Assembly (NCBI GenBank): GCA_023432995.1
Contig: JAEZES010000224.1
Coordinates: 1-31,636 of the forward strand
Reading direction: 5' to 3'
Source of the DNA: Pseudomonadota bacterium
GTDB taxonomy: Bacteria > Pseudomonadota > Alphaproteobacteria > Sphingomonadales > Sphingomonadaceae
DNA length: 31,636 nucleotides
Below are positions 22,663 to 30,647 of the stretch, piece by piece. The notes beneath the pieces were generated by a model. The model saw nothing but the letters and a program-made list of their open reading frames with translations, had not been told where the DNA came from and made no database searches. Position 1 is the first letter of the stretch. Each line of letters opens with the position of its first letter. The position numbers were made by a program, and so were the translations under genes.

Positions 22663-24149
22663 GGCACCGCGTCCGTCGTCAGCACCGCAGGCAGCAGCTC
22701 ATCGAGCGAGCGCGCCCAGAGGAGCCGCCGAAGCCAGGCCGCGACACGCTCGCCGGCGTGCGGCCAGCGAGCCGCGGTGTCGCCGAAAACCTCGGGCAAG
22801 GCGAGATGGCGCGCTGCGGCGGTGTCGGCATCGGGGCTGGTCGACCAGATCATCGCCGTTGTCTCGGCCAGCGGATCGTCGACGTCGAAATTGCGGTCGT
22901 GCATGTCGGAACCGCTCTGCCAGGCCATCCAGGCGGCGATCGCGAGTTCGATGGTCGGCGAGGCGAGGCCGCGTTCCAGCCTCACCCGCCACGGAGCAAC
23001 GAGCCGCTGCGGCAGCTTCTGCGACCCGTCCATCGCGATCTGCCTCGCCCGGTGGCGCAAGGCAGGGTTGGCGAACCGCGCAAGGAGCGCCTCGCGATAG
23101 GCCGCGAAGTCGATGCCGGCGTGCATGTCGAGCGTCGCCGCGCATTCGTCCCACAGGCGGCCGAGCAGCGCGCGGCGGTCCCGATCGGCCACGAATTCGT
23201 GCACGTGTTCGATGCCGCCGAGGCCGCCGAGATAGGCGATCGTCGAATGGGCCCCGTTGAGCAGCCGCAGCTTGGCCTGTTCCCACGGTGCGACCGAGCC
23301 GGTCACGGTCACGCCCACCGCGCCGAGATCGGGCAGTTCGCCGGCAAAGTCGTGCCCCAGCACCCACTGCGAGAACCGCTCGGTCTCGACCAGCGCGTCG
23401 TCGCGATAGCCATGTCGCAGGGCGTGGGCGTCAATCGCTTCGGCCGAAGTCGCCGGGACGATCCGATCGACCATCGAACTCGGGAACGCGCCATATCGGG
23501 CGATCCACTCGGCCAGGCCGGCATCGTGTGCCGACGCCAGCGCCAGCACGGCCTCGCGCAGCAGCGCGCCGTTGTCGGGCAGGTTGTCGCAACTGATCGC
23601 AGTGAACGGCGGCAGCCCCGCGTCGCGCCGCGCGTTGAGCGCGGCGACGAGAAACCCGACTGCGGTGCGCGGCCGCCCGAGACCGGCGAGGTCGTCCGCG
23701 ATTGCGGGATCGGCGGTATCGAGCCCGCCGCCGCCGCGCGCCAGGCAATAGCCCTTCTCGGTCACCGTCAGGGTCACGATCCGGACCGACGGCTGCGCCA
23801 TCGCCGCAACCACCGCATCGGGCGCGTCCGGGGCCACCAGTACGCGAACAAGCGGCGCCATGATGCGCACCCGCTCGCTGTCGGCATCGCGTTCGACCAG
23901 GGTGTAGAGGTCGTCCTGGGGCGCCAGCGTGTCGCGCACGGCCGGCGAGCGCAGCGAGACCCCGACGACGCCCCAACGAAGGTCGCCACGCGCGGCGATC
24001 TCGTCGAGATAGGCGGCCTGGTGTGCCCGGTGGAACGCGCCGAGACCGAGATGGACGACGCCCTCGGCCAGCTCGGCGCGGGCATAGCGGGGCGGCTCGA
24101 TCGCCGCCCCGAGCTGCGGCAGCAGCGCCGAGGAGAGACGCGCGGTCAC
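22659..24149 (-). CDS. uxuB: D-mannonate oxidoreductase / fructuronate reductase (mannitol dehydrogenase family)
   Basis: A 496-aa member of the long-chain mannitol dehydrogenase family. It has the N-terminal signature GVVHLGLGAFHRAHQA (nucleotide-binding start, 30-45), TVTEKGYC, FTAISCDNLPDNG and the substrate-site motif KLRLLNGAHS, all typical of UxuB and related polyol dehydrogenases. UxuB reduces D-fructuronate to D-mannonate with NADH in the cytoplasm. The polyol branch (mannitol, arabinitol) has similar motifs, but gene order decides: uxaC, which makes its substrate, ends 4 nt into this gene, and the mannonate dehydratase manD is three genes upstream. It also overlaps the GH35 gene by 4 nt. 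The tagaturonate reductase alternative (UxaB) is less likely because a mannonate, not altronate, dehydratase is present. Confidence 0.88.
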   Translation of the reverse strand: MTARLSSALLPQLGAAIEPPRYARAELAEGVVHLGLGAFHRAHQAAYLDEIAARGDLRWGVVGVSLRSPAVRDTLAPQDDLYTLVERDADSERVRIMAPLVRVLVAPDAPDAVVAAMAQPSVRIVTLTVTEKGYCLARGGGGLDTADPAIADDLAGLGRPRTAVGFLVAALNARRDAGLPPFTAISCDNLPDNGALLREAVLALASAHDAGLAEWIARYGAFPSSMVDRIVPATSAEAIDAHALRHGYRDDALVETERFSQWVLGHDFAGELPDLGAVGVTVTGSVAPWEQAKLRLLNGAHSTIAYLGGLGGIEHVHEFVADRDRRALLGRLWDECAATLDMHAGIDFAAYREALLARFANPALRHRARQIAMDGSQKLPQRLVAPWRVRLERGLASPTIELAIAAWMAWQSGSDMHDRNFDVDDPLAETTAMIWSTSPDADTAAARHLALPEVFGDTAARWPHAGERVAAWLRRLLWARSLDELLPAVLTTDAVP

Positions 24150-25561
24150 AGCTTGTACGCTGCCTTGGCGAAGTCGTACGCGAGGCCGGCAGCAAGCTCG
24201 TGGGCCTCGTTTTCATCGAGGCGGTGCTCGGCAACCAGGCGCGCGAGAAAGGCACAGTCCATCCGCCGGGCGACGTCGTGCCGCGCGGGGATCGACAGGA
24301 ACGCGCGGGTGTCGTCGTTGAAGCCGACGGTGTTGTAGAACCCGGCGGTCTCGGTCACCCGCTCGCGGAAGCGGCGCATGCCCTCGGGGCTGTCGTGGAA
24401 CCACCACGGCGGGCCGAGCTTCAGCGCCGGATAGTGCCCGGCGAGCGGAGCGAGCTCGCGGCTGTAGCTATCCTCGTCGAGTGTGAAGACGATCACGGTC
24501 AGGCGCGGGTCGTTGCCGTAGCGGTCGAGCAGCGGCTTGAGCGCGGCGACGTAGTCGGTCGCCAGCGGGATGTCGGCGCCGATGTTCGGGCCGAAGCGGT
24601 CGAACAGTTCCGGGTTGTGGCTGCGGTGCACGCCGGGGTGCATCTGCAGGACCATGCCGTCGTCGAGGCTCATCCGCGCCATCTCGACTAGCATGTGGCC
24701 GCGGAACAGGTCGGCCTCGTCGGACGTGCAGTTACCGGTGAGCGCCTTCGCGTAGAGGGCTTCGATCTCGGGTTTGTCGAGCCAGGCGGTGGTCGCGCGG
24801 ACGTGGCCGTGGTCGGTCGAGGTAGCGCCAAACTCGCGGAAGTAGGCGCGGCGGTTTGCGTGCGCACGCAGGTAACCGGCGAATGTGCCGGTATCCTCGC
24901 CGGCCATCTCGCCGAAGCTGGCGACGTTGTCGGCGAAGCCCTCAGCCTCGGGGTCCATCACCGGGTCGGGGCGGTAGGCCGTGATCACCCTTCCCGGCCA
25001 GCCGCTGTCGCGGATCGCCCTGTGATGGTTGAGCGGGTCGAGCGGGCTTTCGGTGGTGGCGATGACCTCGATCCCGAACCGTTCGAACAGCGCGCGCGGG
25101 CGGAACGCGTCAGTCTTGAGCGCGGCGTCGATGGTGTCGAAGTAGGCGTCGGCCGTTCCCGCATCGAGCGCGACGTCGAGCCCGAAGACTTCGGCGAAGA
25201 CCCAGTCGAGCCAGATCCGCGAGGGCGTGCCGCGGAACAGGTAGTAGCGCTCGGCGAAGCGCCGCCAGATCGCCCGCGGGTCGATTTCGACCGGCGTGCC
25301 GTCGCGCGTCGGGATGCCGAGGTCCTCGAGCCGCACGCCCTGGCTGTAGAGCATGCGGAACAGGTAGTGGTCGGGGACGATCAACAGGCTCGCCGGGTCG
25401 GCGAACGGCTCGTTGGTGGCGAACCACGCCGGGTCGGTGTGACCGTGCGGGCTGACGATCGGCAGGCTGCTGACTTCGGCATAGAGACTTCGCGCTATCT
25501 CGCGCGTGCGCGGCTCGGCCGGGAACAGGCGGTCGGGGTGGAGGTGCAGCGGGCGGGTCAT
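24146..25561 (-). CDS. uxaC: Glucuronate (uronate) isomerase
   Basis: A 471-aa protein starting at an ATG that overlaps the permease stop (ATGA); a longer frame reaching 26596 lies inside the permease gene and is rejected. UxaC landmarks: LPIVSPHGHTDP (metal ligands H39 and H41), VPDHYLFRMLYSQGV, RIWLDWVFAEVFGL, VIATTESPLDPL, a GMVLQMHPGVHRSHN stretch and the C-terminal GPPWWFHDSPEGMRRF plus YNTVGFNDDTRAF. The length matches the family (about 470). The enzyme converts D-glucuronate to D-fructuronate (or galacturonate to tagaturonate) in the cytoplasm. With UxuB and ManD in the same operon, the glucuronate branch is the one supported here. Confidence 0.96.
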   Translation of the reverse strand: MTRPLHLHPDRLFPAEPRTREIARSLYAEVSSLPIVSPHGHTDPAWFATNEPFADPASLLIVPDHYLFRMLYSQGVRLEDLGIPTRDGTPVEIDPRAIWRRFAERYYLFRGTPSRIWLDWVFAEVFGLDVALDAGTADAYFDTIDAALKTDAFRPRALFERFGIEVIATTESPLDPLNHHRAIRDSGWPGRVITAYRPDPVMDPEAEGFADNVASFGEMAGEDTGTFAGYLRAHANRRAYFREFGATSTDHGHVRATTAWLDKPEIEALYAKALTGNCTSDEADLFRGHMLVEMARMSLDDGMVLQMHPGVHRSHNPELFDRFGPNIGADIPLATDYVAALKPLLDRYGNDPRLTVIVFTLDEDSYSRELAPLAGHYPALKLGPPWWFHDSPEGMRRFRERVTETAGFYNTVGFNDDTRAFLSIPARHDVARRMDCAFLARLVAEHRLDENEAHELAAGLAYDFAKAAYKL

Positions 25562-26871
25562 TCCAGCGGAGCGACGGGTGCCGGCTCCATCTGCGGCACC
25601 AGCAGATGAATCACCGTGAACGCGATCAGGTAGGCGAGCCCGGCGTAGATCAGGATCGGCCAGTACGAGCCGGTCAGCTCGAGCGTCCACCCGGTCGCCT
25701 GGGCGATCAGGATGCCGCCGGCCGCGCCTGCCATGCCGCCCATGCCGGCGATCGTGGCGACCGCGCGGCGCGGATAGAGATCGGAGATCATCGTGAAGAT
25801 GTTCGACGAGAACGCCTGATGCCCGGCCGTGCCGAGGCCGATGATCAGCACCACCACCAGCGGGCTGCCGATCTGCAGCACGAACAGCAACGGCACCGCG
25901 CACAGCGCCGCGAGGAACAGCGTGGTCTTGCGCGCGCGGTTGACGCTCCAGCCGCGCTTGATGAAGTGGCTCGAGGCCCAGCCGCCCATGATCGAGCCGA
26001 TGTCCGCCAGCAGGTAGACGCCGATCAGCGCCGGGCCGATCGTCGAGAGGATGCCGCTGTTGGCCTTGGCGAACAGGTCGAGCCCCTGCGTCTTGACGAA
26101 GAAGTCGGGCAGCCAGAACAGGAACAGGTACCACACGGGATCGGTGAAGAACTTGCCGCAGATGAAGTACCACGCCTGGCGCTGGCGGATCGCCTGACCC
26201 CAGCCGAGTACTTTGCCCGTCGCATCCTCGCCGTCCTGCTCGATATAGGCGAGCTCGTCCGGGGTGACGCGCGGGTGCTCCTGCGGCTGGCGGTACATCA
26301 GCAGCCACGCGGCGAGCACCACGAAGCCGATCGCGCCGGTGGCGAGGAAGGCGGCCTGCCAGCCGTAGATTCCGGCGATCATCAGCCCGATGATCGGCGT
26401 CATCATCACCCCGACGTTGGCCCCGGCATTGAGGATGCCGACGCCGAGCGCGCGCTCGCGGCGCGGGAACCACTCGGCCACCGCCTTGACCGCGCCCGGG
26501 TATGCTGCGGCCTCGGCGATGCCGAGCGTGACCCGCGCGAGCAGGAATGCCAGCACGGTGCGCGCGGCGGCATGGAACATCGCCGCGAGGCTCCACACGG
26601 TGATCGCGATCGCCATGCCCCAGCGCGTGCCGACACGGTCGAGCACGCGGCCGACCACCAGCAGGCCGATGCCGTAGCTGAACTGGAACGCGGAGACGAT
26701 GTTGCCGTAGTCGACCTCGCTCCAGCCGAGGTCTTGCTCGATGACCGGCTTGAGCACGCCGAGCACCTGCCGGTCGATGTAATTGATGGTGATGACGAAG
26801 AACAGCAGCGCACAGATCGCCCAGCGGTAGCGCCCGATCCGGGCCCCTGCCTGTCCAGCTGCCGTCGCCAT
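25558..26871 (-). CDS. exuT: Hexuronate MFS transporter (ExuT-like, ACS family)
   Basis: A 437-aa MFS permease of the anion:cation symporter group. Helix 1 ends INYIDRQVLGVL, followed by EQDLGWSEVDYGNIVSAFQFSYGIG, the loop motif GRVLDRVGTRWGM and LGIAEAAAYPGAVKAVAEWFPRRERALGVGI, which is characteristic of ExuT/GudP-type transporters. About 12 membrane segments fit. It would take up glucuronate, or a short aldobiouronate, into the cytoplasm with protons. It overlaps uxaC by 4 nt and starts 11 nt after manD, inside the uronate operon, which supports the hexuronate assignment. A galactonate/glucarate-type sugar acid is a lesser alternative. Confidence 0.88.
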   Translation of the reverse strand: MATAAGQAGARIGRYRWAICALLFFVITINYIDRQVLGVLKPVIEQDLGWSEVDYGNIVSAFQFSYGIGLLVVGRVLDRVGTRWGMAIAITVWSLAAMFHAAARTVLAFLLARVTLGIAEAAAYPGAVKAVAEWFPRRERALGVGILNAGANVGVMMTPIIGLMIAGIYGWQAAFLATGAIGFVVLAAWLLMYRQPQEHPRVTPDELAYIEQDGEDATGKVLGWGQAIRQRQAWYFICGKFFTDPVWYLFLFWLPDFFVKTQGLDLFAKANSGILSTIGPALIGVYLLADIGSIMGGWASSHFIKRGWSVNRARKTTLFLAALCAVPLLFVLQIGSPLVVVLIIGLGTAGHQAFSSNIFTMISDLYPRRAVATIAGMGGMAGAAGGILIAQATGWTLELTGSYWPILIYAGLAYLIAFTVIHLLVPQMEPAPVAPLE

Positions 26872-26882
26872 CCGCTACCCCC

Positions 26883-28094
26883 TCACCAGTGATACATCGT
26901 GCCGTCCTCGAGCCGGTTCACCGGCAGGTAGGCGCGGCGGTATTCGTGCTGGGCGGCGAGCGCCTCGTTAATCTCGACCCCGAGCCCGGGGGCCTCGCCC
27001 GGGTGCATGAGCCCGTCCTCGAAGCTGTAGGCATGCGGAAACACCGCGTCGGTTTCCGGGGTGTGGCGCATGTACTCCTGGATGCCGAAGTTCGGGATCG
27101 ACAAGCCGAACTGCAGCGCCGCGGCCATGCTGACCGGCGACAGGTCGGTCGCGCCGTGGCAGCCGGTACGCACGTTGTGCAGGTCGGCCAACGAGGCAAT
27201 CCGCCGCAGGTGGGTGATTCCGCCGGCGTGGACCACGGTCGCGCGGATGTAGTCGATCAGCTGCTCCTCGATCAGCAGCTTGCAGTCCCAGATCGAGTTG
27301 AAGATCTCGCCGACCGCGAGCGGTGTCGTCGTGTGCTGGCGGATCAGGCGGAAATTGGCCTGGTTCTCCGCGGGCACCGCGTCCTCGAGCCAGAACGGCC
27401 GGTAGGGCTCGAGGTCCTTGCCGAGCCGGCCCGCCTCGATCGGGGTCAGCCGGTGGTGGATGTCGTGCAGCAGGTGCACGTCCCAGCCGAGCGCCTCGCG
27501 CGCCGCCTCGAACAGCGGGGGGACCGAGCGCAGGTACTTCTCGCTCGACCAAACGTTCTCGGTCGGCAGGTCGGCGTCGGCGGGCTCGTAGAAGTAGCGG
27601 TCTTTGGAGACTCCGTAGGTCGAAGCGAGGCCGGGCACGCCCGATTGCAGGCGGATCGCCTTGTACCCCTCGGCCTTGTAACGCAGCGCGTTCTCGACCG
27701 TTTCGGCGACGTCCTTGCCGTTGGCGTGCCCGTAGACCATGCAGCCTTCGCGGCAGGCCCCGCCGAGCAGCTGGTACACCGGCAGGCCGGCGACCTTCCC
27801 CTTGATGTCCCACAGCGCCATGTCGACCGCGGCGATCGCGCTCATCGTCACCGGCCCGCGCCGCCAGTAGGCGCCGCGGTAGAGAAACTGCCAGGTATCC
27901 TCGATCCGCGCCGGGTCGCGCCCGATCAGCGTCGGCACCACGTGGTCGTTCAGGTAGCTCGCGACCGCCAGTTCGCGCCCGTTGAGCGTGGCATCGCCGA
28001 TCCCGCTCAGGCCGTCGTCGGTCTCGAGCTTGAGCGTGACGAAGTTCCGCCCGGGACAAGTGACGATGACACGGGCGGAAACGATCTTGGCCAC
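26883..28094 (-). CDS. manD: D-mannonate dehydratase, enolase superfamily (ManD)
   Basis: A 403-aa enolase-superfamily protein. Metal ligands are D211 (HLLHDIHHR), E237 (FWLEDAV) and E263 (AVGEIFNS); catalytic candidates are R148 (KAIRLQSG), Y160 (STYGVSKDRYFYEP) and H213. These are each one residue beyond the positions I recall for the characterised Novosphingobium aromaticivorans enzyme (D210, E236, E262, R147, Y159, H212), and the C terminus LPVNRLEDGTMYHW fits as well. The enzyme removes water from D-mannonate to give 2-keto-3-deoxy-D-gluconate. It replaces the unrelated UxuA used by E. coli for this step. The gene lies 10 nt after GH3 and 11 nt before the permease. Some ManD homologues are slow, but the context with UxaC and UxuB argues for the true catabolic form. 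Confidence 0.95.
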   Translation of the reverse strand: MAKIVSARVIVTCPGRNFVTLKLETDDGLSGIGDATLNGRELAVASYLNDHVVPTLIGRDPARIEDTWQFLYRGAYWRRGPVTMSAIAAVDMALWDIKGKVAGLPVYQLLGGACREGCMVYGHANGKDVAETVENALRYKAEGYKAIRLQSGVPGLASTYGVSKDRYFYEPADADLPTENVWSSEKYLRSVPPLFEAAREALGWDVHLLHDIHHRLTPIEAGRLGKDLEPYRPFWLEDAVPAENQANFRLIRQHTTTPLAVGEIFNSIWDCKLLIEEQLIDYIRATVVHAGGITHLRRIASLADLHNVRTGCHGATDLSPVSMAAALQFGLSIPNFGIQEYMRHTPETDAVFPHAYSFEDGLMHPGEAPGLGVEINEALAAQHEYRRAYLPVNRLEDGTMYHW

Positions 28095-28104
28095 GAGAGA
28101 ATCC

Positions 28105-30525
28105 TCAGGCGATCTCGAGAGTGGCGGACTTTAGGTCCTCGCTGTTGGGCCCGGCAAGGATGTCGAACAACCCGGGCTCGACGACCTCGTTCATGTCGAT
28201 GTCCCACATCCGAAACGCCTCGGGCCCGAGCGTGAAACGCACGGTCTTCGTCTCGCCGGGCTGCAGCGTCACCCGCTCGAACGCCTTGAGCTCCTTGATC
28301 GGCCGCGTGACCGAGGCGACCTGGTCGTGAACGTAGATCTGCACGACCTCGTCACCGGCGCGCGAACCGGTGTTGGCGACGTCGACCTCGACGGTCACGG
28401 TGCCTGCCCGGCCGATCTTCGGCGCCGAGAGGCGCGGCCCGGACATCTCGAACGTGGTGTACGACAGCCCGAACCCGAACGGGAACAGCGGGCTCGTGTC
28501 GGCGAACAGGTAGCCACGGCGCGCCGAGGGCTTGTGGTTGTAGAAGAACGGGATCTGCCCTTCCTCGCGCACCACCGTGACCGGCAGCTTGCCGCCCGGA
28601 TTGACGTCGCCGAACAGCGCGTCGGCCATCGCCGTGCCGCCTTCCTGGCCGAGATACCAGCACTCGAGCATCGCGTTGGCGCCCGCCACGACGTTCGGCC
28701 AGCTCGGCGGGCGGCCGTTGAGTGCAACGACCACGACCGGCTTGCCGGTCGCCTTCATCGCGTCGAATAGCTCGTTCTGCTCGCCGACGATGTCGATGTC
28801 CGTCCGGTCGCCGAGGTGCGTGCGGGCGTAGCCCTCGCGACTGGTCTGCTCGGTATCGCCGATCGCGAGGATGATCACGTCGGCGGTCTTGGCGACCTCG
28901 ACCGCCTCGGCGATCAGCCGCAGGTTCTGCTCGCGGTCGGCCAGCTGGACGTTGTCGGTCGAGCGGTTCTCGTCGCGGGTGATGAACACTCCCTGCGCGT
29001 GGAGCACTTCGGCCTTGCCGGCGAGCTTGGCCCGGACGCCATCGAGCAGCGTGACCGAGCTGCGCGGGATCGATGAGTAGCCGCCGAGCCGGGTGATCGC
29101 GCTGTTCGGCCCGATCACCGCGACGCGCTTGTGAGCGCCGGGCGTCAGCGGCAGCGTGCCGTCGTTCTTCAGCAGGGTGATGGCCTTGCGCGCCGTCTCA
29201 AGCGCCAGCGCGCGCGCCTCGTCGTTGGCGGTCAATCGCGCCGCGGCGCGGGCGTCCACCGGTCCCGCCTCGAACATCCCGGCACGGAACTTCAAGCGCA
29301 GCATGTGCGCGCAGGCCCGGTCGACCAGCGCCATCGGGATGCGCCCGGCGCGAACCTCGTCGGCGATCGTGCGGTAGGCGTTGCCGTCGGGGAGGTCGCA
29401 GTCGACCCCGGCGCGCAGCGCCAGCAGCGCGGCGTGACCGAGATCAGGCGCGAGCTTGTGGAACGTGTGCAGTTCCTCGACTCCGGCGTAGTCCGAGACG
29501 ATCGCCCCGTCGAACCCCCATTCGCCGCGCAGCACCTCGCCGAGCAGCCAGGTGTTGGCGTGGCTCGGGACGCCGTCGATCTCGTTGTACGAGGGCATGA
29601 CCGCGGCGATCCCGGTGCGCTCGACCACCGCGCGGAACGGCGGGAAGAACGCCTCGCGCAGCTCGCGCTCGCCGAGCATCGCCGGGGCGACGTTGTTGCC
29701 GGCCTGCGGCTGACCGTGGCCGGTCATGTGCTTGAGCGTGGCGAAGACCTTGCCCGGCGCGAGTTCCTTGCTCTCGCCCTGCAGGCCCTTGACCGAGGCG
29801 ACGCCCATCTCGGCGCACAGGAACGGGTCCTCACCAAAGGTCTCCTCGATCCTCCCCCAGCGCGGATCGCGGGCGATGTCGACCACCGGAGACAGCGTGA
29901 GCGTGGTGCCGTGCGCCCGCACTTCGCGCCCGATGACCGAGCTGACGCGCTCGACCAGCGCCGGATCGAACGTGCCCGCCATCGCGATCGCCTGCGGGAA
30001 GCTGGTCGCCTCCGGCGCCATGAACCCGTGGAGCGATTCCTCGTGGAACAGGATCGGGATGCCGAGGCGTGTCTGCTCTCGGGACCACTTCTGCGCTGCG
30101 TTGACGAAAGCGATCGTGTCGGCCGGCGCGCGCCAGCGCCCGGTCGGATTGACTGCCTGGTTGGTATTGCTGGCCGTCGCCGCGCCGCCGCGGTCCGACG
30201 GGCGCGCGACCTGTCCGATGCCGTTGGGGTAGCCGGCCGAGGCCTTGGCCGGGTCGAACCGCAGCTCGTCGTCCATCACGTCGCGCTTGGTGCGCGACAG
30301 CGTGATCAGCTGGGCGGCCTTCTCCTCCAGCGTCATCCGCGAGAGCAGGTCGCGCACGCGCAAGTCGACCGGGGCGCGCGGGTCCTTGTAGAGAGGTGCG
30401 GCATCGCCGGTTGCGGCGCGGGCGGCCGCCGGCAACATCGCCAGCAAGGACACACCGGCACCGAGCCGCAGGAAGGCCCGTCGCTCGATTGCCGACGACC
30501 CGCCGCCCGTCCTCTCCGGGGTCAT
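28105..30525 (-). CDS. Tat-exported GH3 beta-xylosidase/beta-glucosidase
   Basis: The ATG at 30525 has GGAGGAGAGG upstream; an in-frame GTG or ATG further out (to 30603) would run through the operator. The 806-aa product carries a twin-arginine signal (ERRAFLRLGAG, 14-24). Next come the GH3 N-terminal barrel (EESLHGF, SPVVDIARDPRWGRIEETFGEDP, KHMTGHG), the nucleophile aspartate D345 in GAIVSDYAGVEEL, the C-terminal alpha/beta domain with a likely acid/base glutamate in TSREGYARTHLGDR, and a fibronectin type III-like domain (PLFPFGFGLSYTTF to the end). It cleaves terminal beta-glycosidic residues. Its position beside GH67 and glucuronate genes favours xylo-oligosaccharides, though glucosidase activity cannot be excluded. 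It is first in the six-gene operon and divergent from GH67. Export means trimming happens in the periplasm. Confidence 0.94.
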   Translation of the reverse strand: MTPERTGGGSSAIERRAFLRLGAGVSLLAMLPAAARAATGDAAPLYKDPRAPVDLRVRDLLSRMTLEEKAAQLITLSRTKRDVMDDELRFDPAKASAGYPNGIGQVARPSDRGGAATASNTNQAVNPTGRWRAPADTIAFVNAAQKWSREQTRLGIPILFHEESLHGFMAPEATSFPQAIAMAGTFDPALVERVSSVIGREVRAHGTTLTLSPVVDIARDPRWGRIEETFGEDPFLCAEMGVASVKGLQGESKELAPGKVFATLKHMTGHGQPQAGNNVAPAMLGERELREAFFPPFRAVVERTGIAAVMPSYNEIDGVPSHANTWLLGEVLRGEWGFDGAIVSDYAGVEELHTFHKLAPDLGHAALLALRAGVDCDLPDGNAYRTIADEVRAGRIPMALVDRACAHMLRLKFRAGMFEAGPVDARAAARLTANDEARALALETARKAITLLKNDGTLPLTPGAHKRVAVIGPNSAITRLGGYSSIPRSSVTLLDGVRAKLAGKAEVLHAQGVFITRDENRSTDNVQLADREQNLRLIAEAVEVAKTADVIILAIGDTEQTSREGYARTHLGDRTDIDIVGEQNELFDAMKATGKPVVVVALNGRPPSWPNVVAGANAMLECWYLGQEGGTAMADALFGDVNPGGKLPVTVVREEGQIPFFYNHKPSARRGYLFADTSPLFPFGFGLSYTTFEMSGPRLSAPKIGRAGTVTVEVDVANTGSRAGDEVVQIYVHDQVASVTRPIKELKAFERVTLQPGETKTVRFTLGPEAFRMWDIDMNEVVEPGLFDILAGPNSEDLKSATLEIA

Positions 30526-30580
30526 GCGCCTCTCCTCCCCCTTGTTTACCCGCCCGGCATTGCTCGTGGCGCCATGGCTG

Positions 30581-30603
30581 TGATAGCGGTAACATCGCGG
30601 CAA
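30581..30603. promoter_or_regulatory. Shared operator (and -35 box) between GH3 operon and GH67 gene
   Basis: TGATAGCGGTAACA (30581-30594) fits the TGNTANCGNTANCN pattern. It lies 55 nt from the GH3 start and 53 nt from the GH67 start, so it is almost centred in the 122-nt divergent gap. On the minus strand TTGCCG (30603-30598) sits at the same distance from the operator as the -35 box of the CBM/GH5 promoter, but the matching -10 position (CAGCCA) is poor, so the exact promoter is uncertain. Confidence 0.55.
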
Positions 30604-30647
30604 GGCGGAAGCTTGTCAATGCCGCGGGGGACGAGGAAAGTGCCGGA

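Noticed and set aside
19300..23100. A 1266-codon open frame on the plus strand
   Set aside because: It runs antisense through the oxygenase, GH35 and uxuB genes, whose proteins have clear family motifs. The frame is rich in R, H, D and V in the pattern expected from the complement of high-GC coding DNA, and has no recognisable domain.
30526..30603. Longer start for the GH3 gene
   Set aside because: The extra 26 residues would span the operator and promoter region and precede the Tat motif; the inner ATG has GGAGGAGAGG upstream.
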